DNA from: JABIDZ01 sp964402905
Lineage (GTDB): Archaea > Iainarchaeota > Iainarchaeia > Iainarchaeales > JAAZKV01
Length of the DNA: 25,194 bases
Reading direction: 5' to 3'
Assembly (NCBI GenBank): GCA_964402905.1
Contig: CAYODU010000010.1
Location: 1 to 25,194 of the forward strand
A program made the translations under genes and the position numbers. Below, in pieces: positions 14,169-21,814 of the stretch; the first letter of the stretch is position 1; every line of letters begins with the position of its first letter. A model generated the notes under the pieces. It ran no database searches. It was given only the letters and a program-made list of their open reading frames with translations, and was not told the origin of the DNA.

Positions 14169-14693
14169 ATGGAAGAGAAAAATGGTTTTTCGCGTCCTTC
14201 TTGGGACGAGTACTTTATGCTTTCTGCTGTAATGACAGCTACGCGTTCAGCATGCCTTAAGTTAAATGCAGGGGCTGTAATAGTAAAAAATAAGCGAATA
14301 ATTTCGTCCGGGTATAATGGGCCTGCGCCAGGAATTCCATCTCCTTTTGAATTAGGTTATTGTAGAAAAGAAAAGGCTAATGTTGATTGGTCAAGCAAGA
14401 GTTCGGGGCATTGTCTTTCAACCCACGCAGAAGCAAATGCAATAATTCAAAATCATGAAAAAGATTTAACTGGGGCAACAATGTATTCTTTGTATTTTCC
14501 TTGTAATGAGTGTGCAAAATTAATTGCTTCTAGCGGAATAAAAGAACTTGTTTTTTTGAAAATGTATCGCGAAGAAGTTCCAAAAGCAGAAGAAATTTTT
14601 AAACAAGCTAGAGTAAATTTTCGTCAGATTTCTTTACCAAATGAAAAACTTTTACAAAAAGTTTCTGATGTAATTAATTCAACAAAAGAATAA
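14169..14693 (+). CDS. Deoxycytidylate (dCMP) deaminase
   Basis: This zinc enzyme deaminates dCMP to dUMP, the ThyA substrate. The 174-residue product has the family order: SWDEYFMLSAVMTATRSACLKLNAGAVIVKNKRIISSGYNGPAPG, the zinc and proton-shuttle motif H86-A-E88 (CLSTHAEANAI), and P111-C112-x2-C115 (YFPCNECAKLIASSGI). The order and spacing match ComEB/dCMP deaminases; a cytidine or tRNA deaminase is much less likely. It follows thyA by 71 bp on the same strand, so co-expression is likely. Confidence 0.95.
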   Translation: MEEKNGFSRPSWDEYFMLSAVMTATRSACLKLNAGAVIVKNKRIISSGYNGPAPGIPSPFELGYCRKEKANVDWSSKSSGHCLSTHAEANAIIQNHEKDLTGATMYSLYFPCNECAKLIASSGIKELVFLKMYREEVPKAEEIFKQARVNFRQISLPNEKLLQKVSDVINSTKE

Positions 14694-15050
14694 TTGTTTC
14701 TTTTATTTATTATTTGATTAATTTACTAAAAAGAATAATTTTTTTGAAATTAATTTTTTAATTATTTTTTTGAAGAATTCTTTTTTTATTTTTTTTAATT
14801 ATTTTTTTTCATTTTAGAATTGTTTTATTTTTTTTATATCATTTTTTTCCTTTGGACGTTTTTTTAGTGTTTACTTTTTTGGGAACAATTTTTGCTTCTT
14901 TAGGGCCAAAGCATTGTTCTTGCCATTTCCAATTGTACTTACAATTCGTCTACGCATTTTTCTCACTAAAAGTAAAATCTCTTGTAGGTATTAAAAAGCA
15001 TTCCATTATTTTTTTCAGTTTTATTTAAAATAAGTTATGCTTTCTTTATT
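14694..15050. other. Long T-rich gap between dCMP deaminase and glyA
   Basis: The first half (14694-14870) is almost pure T/A on the plus strand with no gene; oligo-T runs could end transcription of the upstream gene. The second half is less skewed and holds a doubtful minus-strand 28-codon frame. A TATA-like TTATTTAAAATAAG at about 15021-15034 is the probable glyA promoter. Confidence 0.5.
14871..14957 (-). CDS. Doubtful 28-residue basic peptide
   Basis: A minus-strand frame from ATG to TAA encodes a basic peptide starting MRRRIVSTIGNGKNNALALK. Base composition here is less AT-extreme than on either side, which hints at selection. Upstream is only AGTGAGAAAA, a weak GTGA ribosome site. It could be a tiny gene, a remnant, or chance. 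I do not recognise it. Confidence 0.25.
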   Translation of the reverse strand: MRRRIVSTIGNGKNNALALKKQKLFPKK

Positions 15051-15062
15051 TTGGGTGTTGTT

Positions 15063-16316
15063 TTGTCTGAATTACTTGATTATTCAAATTTAAAAAAAGA
15101 AGATAAAATTATTTATGATTTGATTTTAGCTGAAAAGGAGAGGCAAGTTGATGGAATAGAATTAATCCCTTCAGAAAATCTTGTTAGCAAAGCTGTTCTT
15201 GAGGCACTTGGTTCTTATCCAGTAAATAAATATTCTGAAGGTTACCCAACCCACAGATATTATGGTGGAAATGAAGTAATTGACAAAATAGAGCAATTAG
15301 CAATTGATAGATTAAAACAATTGTTTAGTGCAGAGCACGCAAATGTTCAACCCAACTCTGGTTCGCCGGCCAATATGGCAATGTATGCTGCTTTGCTTTC
15401 TCCGGGCGATAAAGCAATGGGTCTAAAATTAACTGAGGGTGGGCACTTAACTCACGGACACAAAGTAAATTTTTCAGGAAAAATGTATAACTTTATTCAA
15501 TATGGCGTTAGCAAAGAAAATGAAATGCTGAACTATGATAGTATTCGCGAAATGGCCCAAAAAGAAAGACCAAAATTAATTCTTTCTGGCTACACTGCAT
15601 ATCCAAGAAAAATTGATTTTAAAAAGTTTAGAGAAATTTGTGACGAGATTGGTGCTTTTTGTGTTGCGGATATTTCTCACATTGGGGGTTTGTGTGCAAC
15701 AGGTGTTCACGAAAATCCTGTTCCTTCTTTTGATGTGGTTACAACGACTACTCACAAAACTCTTCGTGGTCCAAGAAGTGCAGTAATAATGTGCAAAAAA
15801 GATTTTGCAGAAAAAATAGATAAAGCAGTTTTCCCTGGATTGCAAGGTGGTCCGCACGAACATGTAATTGCTGCGAAAGCAGTTGCTTTCAAAGAAGCAC
15901 TTGAACCAAGTTTTAAAAATTATGCCGAGCAGATAGTAAAAAATGCTAAAGAGTTAGCTTCTTCCCTACAGGATTGTGGTTATAGACTTGTTAGTGGTGG
16001 AACAGATACGCACTTGATGCTTGTTGATGTGAGAAAAAGTGGTATTTCAGGAATAGATGCTGAAAAAGCCCTTGAGAAAGCAGGTATTTACTGTAATAAA
16101 AACACTATTCCTTTTGAAACGGGCTCTCCTTGGGATCCAAGTGGAATAAGAATTGGTACACCTGTCTTAACAACGCGTGGAATGAAAGAAAGTGAAATGA
16201 AGCAAGTTGCTGAATTTATTCACTCTGCTCTCCAGAACAAAGGCGATGATTCAAAACTAAAAGAAATAAAAGGAAAAGTAAAAGAATTTTGTTTACAGTT
16301 TGATTACTATAAATAA
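15063..16316 (+). CDS. glyA: Serine hydroxymethyltransferase
   Basis: GlyA converts serine and a tetrahydropterin to glycine and the methylene derivative, here probably the methylene-folate used by ThyA. Signatures, numbered from the TTG at 15051, are ELIPSENLVSKAVLEALGS, NKYSEGYPTHRYYGGNE, VQPNSGSPANMAMYAALLSPGD, DISHIGGL and the PLP lysine K236 in VTTTTHKTLRGPR, then FPGLQGGPHEHVIAAKAVAF. Length (about 417-421 residues) is normal. Both candidate starts are TTG. The one at 15063 follows GGGTG at 5-base spacing and is preferred; the one at 15051 would give four more residues. The GGPRGG/HKTLRGPR form shows the bacterial-like version. Confidence 0.96.
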   Translation: MSELLDYSNLKKEDKIIYDLILAEKERQVDGIELIPSENLVSKAVLEALGSYPVNKYSEGYPTHRYYGGNEVIDKIEQLAIDRLKQLFSAEHANVQPNSGSPANMAMYAALLSPGDKAMGLKLTEGGHLTHGHKVNFSGKMYNFIQYGVSKENEMLNYDSIREMAQKERPKLILSGYTAYPRKIDFKKFREICDEIGAFCVADISHIGGLCATGVHENPVPSFDVVTTTTHKTLRGPRSAVIMCKKDFAEKIDKAVFPGLQGGPHEHVIAAKAVAFKEALEPSFKNYAEQIVKNAKELASSLQDCGYRLVSGGTDTHLMLVDVRKSGISGIDAEKALEKAGIYCNKNTIPFETGSPWDPSGIRIGTPVLTTRGMKESEMKQVAEFIHSALQNKGDDSKLKEIKGKVKEFCLQFDYYK

Positions 16317-16565
16317 ATTCCGCGAATAATAAAAAGTAATTTTATTTTTTTATTTGGGCTTGTAAATTTCTTTTTTTCTTTTCACAAATTTCTTCAATAA
16401 AAAAAGAATAATTTTTAGTGTAAATTTCTAAACATTTTTCCTAACTTTTATTGATTATTTTTTTTGTTTTCCGAACACAATTCTTCATTTTTTAAATTTT
16501 TTTTAGCCTTTTTGAATTAATTGCTTTGACACTAGTTCGGATTTTGCTTTATGTAGACAATCCCG
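16317..16565. other. Gap upstream of the nrdD operon
   Basis: The first 180 bases are AT-rich low-complexity DNA with no gene. The last part (about 16515-16600) is less AT-rich and lies directly upstream of the nrdD promoter, so it may hold regulator sites. I did not find a convincing palindrome or NrdR box. Confidence 0.4.
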
Positions 16566-16579
16566 ATAAGCTTTATAAA
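16566..16579 (+). promoter_or_regulatory. Archaeal promoter of the nrdD-nrdG operon
   Basis: TTTATAAA (16572-16579) is preceded by GATAAGC, which fits the archaeal BRE pattern closely. Transcription should begin near 16603, leaving a leader of about 40 bases with its own ribosome binding site before the nrdD ATG at 16645. Confidence 0.65.
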
Positions 16580-16644
16580 CCGCAAGAATCTTTTGTAGTT
16601 CAAGTTTAAAAATTTTTTTGAATAGATAATTGAAGAGTGATAAG

Positions 16645-18684
16645 ATGTCTTTACCAAAATTTGTTATTAAGAGGGATGGCTCGAAAGTTTCTTTTTCTCC
16701 GGAAAAAATAGATACTGCCATATGGAAAGCCGTTAAAGCTGTTGGTGGAAAAGATAGGGCTAAAAGCAATTTTATTTCCAAGGTTGCTATCGAGAGAATA
16801 GGTGCCCAGTTCGGAGGAGAAGGAGTTCCCACAGTTGAACAAGTACAAGATATTGTTGAAGAAATTTTGATTAAGGGTGGACACGATAAAGTTGCTAAAT
16901 CCTATATTCTTTATCGTCACCAGCACGAGCTTTTGCGTGCAAAGCAAGAAATGCTTTCGGATTTTGATATTATTGATTCTTATGTTACTCTCGAAGATTG
17001 GAGAGTAAGAGAAAATAGTAACATGGCTTATTCTTTGCAGGGCCTAAGAAATCATATCGCCTCAAATTTGGTTGCGAATTACTGGTTAATGAAAATATAT
17101 CCGCTAGAAATAGCTAATGCGCACAAAGAAGGAAATATGCATATACACGACTTATCAGAACTGAGTGTTTATTGTGTGGGTTGGGATTTAAAGCAATTAC
17201 TCATGGAGGGTTTTAGGGGAGTAAGAGGAAAAATTTCTTGTAAACCTCCAAAACATTTCAGGGCAGCGCTTGGTCAAATAGTAAATTTCTTTTTTACTTT
17301 GCAGGGAGAAGCCGCAGGTGCACAAGCATTTTCTAATTTTGATACTTTAATTGCGCCATTTATAAGATATGATGGGCTTTCAAGAGAAGATGTAAAAAAA
17401 ACACTTCAATCATTTATTTTCAATATTAATGTTCCTACAAGAGTTGGTTTCCAAACTCCTTTCACAAATATTACTCTTGATTTAAAAGTTCCTGAAAATA
17501 TGAAAAACTTTCCGGTGATTATTGGCGGCAAACCAATGGAAGCAAATTACTCTGAGTTCCAAGAAGAAATGGATTTGTTTAATGAAGCTTTAGCAGAAGT
17601 AATGTCAGAAGGAGATAATGATGGAAGAATATTTACTTTTCCAATTCCCACATATAATATTACTCCGGATTTTGATTGGGATTCAGATAGATACAATGCG
17701 ATTTGGGATATGACTGCAAAATATGGTATCCCTTACTTTGCTAATTATGTTAATTCTAGTATGAGTGCAGAGGATGCCAGAAGTATGTGTTGTAGATTAA
17801 GACTTGATAACAGAGAACTAGCAAAGCGCGGTGGAGGACTATTTGGTAGTGCTCCCATGACCGGAAGTATTGGTGTTGTAACAATTAATTTGCCACGCAT
17901 AGGTTATTTATCAAAAACAGAAGAAGAATTTTTTCAACGTTTGGAAAAAATAATGAATTTAGCAAAGCAATCACTAATAATAAAAAGAAAAATGCTTGAA
18001 GACTTCACAACAAAAGGACTTTACCCTTACTCTTCATATTATTTACGCGGAATGAAAGAAACAACAGGGAAGTACTGGAAAAATCATTTCTCAACAATTG
18101 GTTTAATTGGAATGAATGAAGCACTACTCAACTTTAATGGAAAAACTATTTATCAGGAAGAAGGTTTGAATTTAGCAAAAAAAATATTGCATTTTATGCG
18201 AGACAAATTAGCTGATTACCAAGAAGAAACAGGGGACTTGTTTAATCTTGAAGCGACTCCAGGAGAAGGAACTTCTCATCGTTTAGCAAAATCAGATAAA
18301 CAGCGTTACCCAGAAATACTTGTTGCAAATGGTTCAAAAGCAAAACAAGGGGCTCCACCATACTACACTAATTCAACACAACTTCCAGTAGGTTATACTC
18401 ATGATTTATTTGGAGCTTTGGATAAGCAGGATCCGTTACAAACGCTTTACACTGGGGGAACAGTATTCCATATTTTTGTCGGAGAAAAACTTTCTTCGGG
18501 TGAAACAGCAAAAAACCTTGTTAGAAAAATAACAAGCAATTACTCAATGCCTTATATTTCACTTACACCTACATTTAGTATCTGTCCGATACATGGTTAC
18601 ATTGCAGGTGAGCACGAGTATTGTCCAGTGTGTGAAAAAGAAGATGCACCAAAAAAAGTTTTAAGTGAAAAAGTTTTGAAATGA
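16645..18684 (+). CDS. nrdD: Anaerobic ribonucleotide reductase NrdD, body lacking the glycyl-radical tail
   Basis: NrdD reduces ribonucleotides to deoxyribonucleotides without oxygen, using a glycyl radical made by NrdG. This 679-residue frame has an ATP-cone (about 1-100, FVIKRDGSKVSFSPEKIDTAIWKAV), the ten-stranded barrel core (GNMHIHDL, NINVPTRVGFQTPFTNITLD, MCCRLRLDNRELAKRGGGLFG with the active-site cysteine region, SAPMTGSIGVVTINLPRIGYL) and the zinc site C-P-I-H and C-P-V-C at about 647-663. It then runs EKEDAPKKVLSEKVLK and stops. The essential RVVGY loop is missing from this frame and occurs in the next gene. GTGATAAG precedes the ATG at 16645; the frame also extends to a TTG at 16630. 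Confidence 0.95.
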   Translation: MSLPKFVIKRDGSKVSFSPEKIDTAIWKAVKAVGGKDRAKSNFISKVAIERIGAQFGGEGVPTVEQVQDIVEEILIKGGHDKVAKSYILYRHQHELLRAKQEMLSDFDIIDSYVTLEDWRVRENSNMAYSLQGLRNHIASNLVANYWLMKIYPLEIANAHKEGNMHIHDLSELSVYCVGWDLKQLLMEGFRGVRGKISCKPPKHFRAALGQIVNFFFTLQGEAAGAQAFSNFDTLIAPFIRYDGLSREDVKKTLQSFIFNINVPTRVGFQTPFTNITLDLKVPENMKNFPVIIGGKPMEANYSEFQEEMDLFNEALAEVMSEGDNDGRIFTFPIPTYNITPDFDWDSDRYNAIWDMTAKYGIPYFANYVNSSMSAEDARSMCCRLRLDNRELAKRGGGLFGSAPMTGSIGVVTINLPRIGYLSKTEEEFFQRLEKIMNLAKQSLIIKRKMLEDFTTKGLYPYSSYYLRGMKETTGKYWKNHFSTIGLIGMNEALLNFNGKTIYQEEGLNLAKKILHFMRDKLADYQEETGDLFNLEATPGEGTSHRLAKSDKQRYPEILVANGSKAKQGAPPYYTNSTQLPVGYTHDLFGALDKQDPLQTLYTGGTVFHIFVGEKLSSGETAKNLVRKITSNYSMPYISLTPTFSICPIHGYIAGEHEYCPVCEKEDAPKKVLSEKVLK

Positions 18685-18703
18685 TTTTTAGGGGAGTGAT
18701 AAT

Positions 18704-18853
18704 ATGAAAACAAAATGCGAAGTTTACAGTAGAGTGGTCGGTTACATACGTCCGGTTGAACAATGGAATGATGGAAAACAAGCAGAGTTCAAAGACAGAA
18801 AATTGTTTTCTGCAAAATCTGGGGACAAAGAATCACAGTCTAAGATTTGCTAA
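18704..18853 (+). CDS. Separate glycyl-radical domain of NrdD, 49 residues
   Basis: The frame encodes MKTKCEVYSRVVGYIRPV followed by EQWNDGKQAEFKDRKLF, which is the C-terminal glycyl-radical segment of class III ribonucleotide reductases. G13 in RVVGY should be the radical glycine. A short polar tail ends in Cys. In usual NrdD this segment directly follows the zinc cysteines. Here it begins 19 bp after the stop of the main frame, in another frame, with its own ribosome site GGGGAGTGAT just before the ATG. Stops lie in all three frames between the two parts (TGA 18682, TAG 18689, TAA 18700). It is thus probably translated as its own subunit and would join the body in trans, as GrcA does for pyruvate formate-lyase. 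nrdG follows 15 bp later. Confidence 0.88.
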   Translation: MKTKCEVYSRVVGYIRPVEQWNDGKQAEFKDRKLFSAKSGDKESQSKIC

Positions 18854-18868
18854 GTAAAAGGTGATGAA

Positions 18869-19564
18869 TTGTTTATCGGGGGGTTGGAGAAAACAACCCT
18901 CATTGATTTCCCAGGCAAAGTAGCCTGCATAGTTTTTCTTGTTAATTGTAATTTCAAATGTCCTTATTGCTATAATAAAGAATTAACTTCCCACAAATTT
19001 TTTAAAAAATCCAAGCGAAAACTTATTCCTGAAGAAGAATTTTTTTCTTTTCTAAAAAACAAAAAAAAGATGCTTGATGGGGTTGTCATTACGGGGGGAG
19101 AGCCCACCTGTTCACCAGGCATAATCGATTTCACAAAAAAAATAAAGGACATGGGTTTTGCAGTAAAATTTGATTCAAACGGAAGTAATCCAAATTTATT
19201 AAAGAAATTAATTGATGATAAATTAGTTGATTATATTGCAATGGATCTCAAAGCCCCGCTAAAAAAATATAAAGAAGTTACTCGTTCAAAAATTTCTTCA
19301 AAAAGAATTGCTGAATCAATAAATATCATAGTTTCTTCTCTAGTAGAACATGAATTTCGTACAACCCTTTATCCAAAATTAACTGTTGGTGATTTCAAAG
19401 AAATGGTTTCTCTTATACCTAATCAAAAATGGTTTTTACAGGAAATGAAACCCGAGCACGCTTATGATGCAAGGGTGAGAAAAATTAAACCAATGAAAGC
19501 AAATAAAGTAAAAGAAATTCTTTCCGTAACAAAAGAATATGCAAAAGTAGAGCTGCGGGAATAA
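18869..19564 (+). CDS. nrdG: Anaerobic ribonucleotide reductase activating protein, radical SAM
   Basis: NrdG uses a 4Fe-4S cluster and S-adenosylmethionine to make the glycyl radical on NrdD. The 231-residue product begins MFIGGLEKTTLIDFPGKVACIVFLVNCNFKCPYCYN, with the cluster motif C27-x3-C31-x2-C34. VVITGGEPT (72-80) is the GGE SAM-binding motif, and VKFDSNGSNP and DYIAMDLKAP follow the usual order. It resembles the longer NrdG2/PFL-activase-like form. It starts at TTG right after AGGTGATGAA, and lies downstream of the separate radical domain, in the same operon as its substrate. Confidence 0.95.
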   Translation: MFIGGLEKTTLIDFPGKVACIVFLVNCNFKCPYCYNKELTSHKFFKKSKRKLIPEEEFFSFLKNKKKMLDGVVITGGEPTCSPGIIDFTKKIKDMGFAVKFDSNGSNPNLLKKLIDDKLVDYIAMDLKAPLKKYKEVTRSKISSKRIAESINIIVSSLVEHEFRTTLYPKLTVGDFKEMVSLIPNQKWFLQEMKPEHAYDARVRKIKPMKANKVKEILSVTKEYAKVELRE

Positions 19565-19649
19565 AGCATTATTTTTTATTATTAAATTGTTCTATTTGTT
19601 TATGAATAAATTAGTTTGTTTTTAATTGTAATTTTAAACAGATAATATT

Positions 19650-20909
19650 TTATTTTATAACTTCTTTTACATTAAATTCGTTTTCACCACTATAGGAATT
19701 ATTTTTTTCGTAACCAAAAAGTTTTGCTTCTTTTGAAACAATTTTTTCTTTTATTTCTTCAATAATTTTTTCTGGGCTCTTTTCTTCAATACTTTTTTCT
19801 AGTTCTTCTTGTGTGAAATTAATTATTTTCAATGCTTCTTTTCCAAATAAGTTAGCATTTATTTTTCCGGTTTCATCTTCAAGAGTAATTGTTATTATTG
19901 CATTTGGTTTTCCTTTTACTTCTCCGCATTTTTCACAAATAATTCCTCTTTCATTTATGCTCACTTTCTTCCCACATTTTTCGCACATAGTATAATGCAG
20001 TTTTCCGTTTAAAATATCTGCAATTTTTCCACTTATTATTGTATTTTCATTTTCAATTAACTGATTTATATTTTTCTCACTGACACTTTCTTTTAATATT
20101 TCAATAGTGCTTGGCATACTCTCTTCACTTGCTTTTAAGTTAGCGCTGTAACCCAGGTGTAGCTCAATTCCAAACAAACCTTTTTTTGTGTAAGCATTTT
20201 TTATCTCAATTACGTCTCCTTCATTGTAGTGTGCTATTTCATCAGCTTTATCATTCCATGCTGTTGCTCTTAGTAATGCGGTTTCATCACCAAATTGAAA
20301 ATTACATAGTTTTCCTTTTCTTTCTCCGGTTTCAAATTCTTTGCATGGAAATTTTCTTAGTAATCTTCCATAAATATTTACTGTTCCCATGCCCGGTTTT
20401 AGATCAGATAATTTGCTAAATTCCTCAACTTTTTTATTTAAAACATTTATTATTCCGTTAAAGCCAAGAGTGATTTGTTTTTTGTCGTTGTAGGTTGATG
20501 CAAAAGCATTTTCGATTGTTATTTCGCTTCCATTAGTCAAATCATATTTATCTATTTGGTCATTCCAAAGAGTTACTCTTGTTTCGCCCGTATCATCCCC
20601 CAAAATAAATGAAAGTAGTTTTCCTTTTTTTCCATTTTTTTCAAATTCCTTTACTGGAAAAATAGTTTTTATATTTCCCTTTAATTCAATTCCTTTCATC
20701 CCATCAGTAAGCTCAACTATTTTTATTTGCTCAGAATTTTCTTGTTTTACTCCGAGTTCTTTTTGAACCATAAATGCTGCGCCTTGTTCAGTAAGTAATC
20801 CAGAAAATTTTTTTATTTTAATATCAATAAGTGCTTGTATTTCTTCTCCGCTTTTCCCTGTTTTCTCGGATATTTTGTCTATTATCTCACCAGTTTTTTG
20901 TTCTTTCAT
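19650..20909 (-). CDS. RPA-like single-stranded DNA binding protein
   Basis: Archaeal RPA covers single-stranded DNA in replication, repair and recombination. The 419-residue product starts with a helical region (about 1-55), then has three OB folds: about 65-155 (VKEFEKNGKKGKLLSFILGDDTGETRVTLWND), about 170-258 (CKEFETGERKGKLCNFQFGDETALLRATAWND) and about 285-380. The third holds a zinc ribbon, C309-x2-C312 and C325-x2-C328, then ITLEDETGKINANLFG. A Glu/Lys-rich tail ends the protein. The first two OB folds are similar to each other, so they are probably an internal duplication. The GTGAGA before the ATG is a fair ribosome site. It is divergent from the GGGP synthase gene. Confidence 0.92.
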   Translation of the reverse strand: MKEQKTGEIIDKISEKTGKSGEEIQALIDIKIKKFSGLLTEQGAAFMVQKELGVKQENSEQIKIVELTDGMKGIELKGNIKTIFPVKEFEKNGKKGKLLSFILGDDTGETRVTLWNDQIDKYDLTNGSEITIENAFASTYNDKKQITLGFNGIINVLNKKVEEFSKLSDLKPGMGTVNIYGRLLRKFPCKEFETGERKGKLCNFQFGDETALLRATAWNDKADEIAHYNEGDVIEIKNAYTKKGLFGIELHLGYSANLKASEESMPSTIEILKESVSEKNINQLIENENTIISGKIADILNGKLHYTMCEKCGKKVSINERGIICEKCGEVKGKPNAIITITLEDETGKINANLFGKEALKIINFTQEELEKSIEEKSPEKIIEEIKEKIVSKEAKLFGYEKNNSYSGENEFNVKEVIK

Positions 20910-21032
20910 AACATACTCTCACGTAAAACACTTTTTATATTTTGTTCTGTTTTTCTGGGCACCACTGTTTTTAAACTTCCTGCCGGTACATTACTTTTTT
21001 ATACTTGTTTTATTCTAAGATTTGTGGTTATT

Positions 21033-21809
21033 ATGAAAGATGGTAAGGTATATTCAAAGTTACTTACACAGCTAAAAGAGGAAGCGGGTTCCCTTTTCTT
21101 GGTTATTGATCCACCGAATCAAAGTGCAGAGCAAGCAGGAAAAATAGCTAAATTAGCAGAAGATGCCGGGGCTAAAGCAATTGCTGTGGGTGGTAGTTTG
21201 GGTGCCCAAGGAAAAATACTTGATGATACTTTAATTGCGATTAAGGATAAGTGTTCTATCCCCGCAATATTATTTCCGGGTAACATAGCTACTTTGTCAA
21301 AGCTTGCAGATGCAACTTATTTTATGTCAATGCTCAATAGTAATGATCCGTATTATATTTCTGGTGCACAAATCGCTGCATCTTTTCCAATAAAAAAAAT
21401 GGGTTTAGAAGTTATTCCAACTTCATATATTATTGTTGAACCGGGGAGAGCAGTTGGTTTTATGGGGAGAGCCCAATTAATACCAAGAAATCTTTCTTAT
21501 CTGGCTGCAGCAAATGCTCTTGCAGGCGAATATATGGGTTCAAAATTAATTATTCTTGAATCTGGTGGGGGAGCAGATAAACCTGTTCCAAAAGAGATGA
21601 TTAAAGCAACAAAATCTTCGATAGATATTCCGTTGCTTGTTGCTGGTGGGGTGAGAACACCCGAATTTGCTTTTGATTGTATTTCAAGCGGAGCAGATAT
21701 AGTTCATGTGGGCTCTGCAATAGAAAAAGCTGTTTCGGAAAAAGAAGTTTCTTTGCGTTTAAGTAAAATGGTTGCAGCAGTGAGAAAAGGCGCAAAATCA
21801 AAAAATTAG
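21033..21809 (+). CDS. Geranylgeranylglyceryl phosphate synthase
   Basis: GGGPS joins geranylgeranyl diphosphate to glycerol-1-phosphate, the first committed step in archaeal ether lipids. The 258-residue product has the TIM-barrel motifs in order: LVIDPPNQ (D26 region), AVGGS (51-55), FPGN (81-84), PTSYIIVEPGRAVGFMGRAQLIP (129-151), LESGGGADKPV (175-185), VAGGVR (203-208) and VHVGSAIE (224-231) near the end. LIDPPNQ in place of LIDPDK is seen in one GGGPS group. The frame is open 66 codons further upstream into DNA shared with the divergent RPA gene, but the ATG at 21033 is preceded by GTGG and matches family starts. Its 3' end is 5 bp from the convergent epimerase. Confidence 0.95.
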   Translation: MKDGKVYSKLLTQLKEEAGSLFLVIDPPNQSAEQAGKIAKLAEDAGAKAIAVGGSLGAQGKILDDTLIAIKDKCSIPAILFPGNIATLSKLADATYFMSMLNSNDPYYISGAQIAASFPIKKMGLEVIPTSYIIVEPGRAVGFMGRAQLIPRNLSYLAAANALAGEYMGSKLIILESGGGADKPVPKEMIKATKSSIDIPLLVAGGVRTPEFAFDCISSGADIVHVGSAIEKAVSEKEVSLRLSKMVAAVRKGAKSKN

Positions 21810-21814
21810 TTTTT

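Noticed and set aside
18660..18710. Programmed frameshift or simple sequencing indel joining nrdD to its radical tail
   Set aside because: Each of the three frames has a stop between the two genes (18682, 18689, 18700), and the second part has its own Shine-Dalgarno and ATG, so one slip cannot join them.
20835..21032. N-terminal extension of GGGP synthase into the RPA gene
   Set aside because: It would overlap the divergent RPA start, reads as a hydrophobic low-quality sequence, and the ATG at 21033 fits the family.
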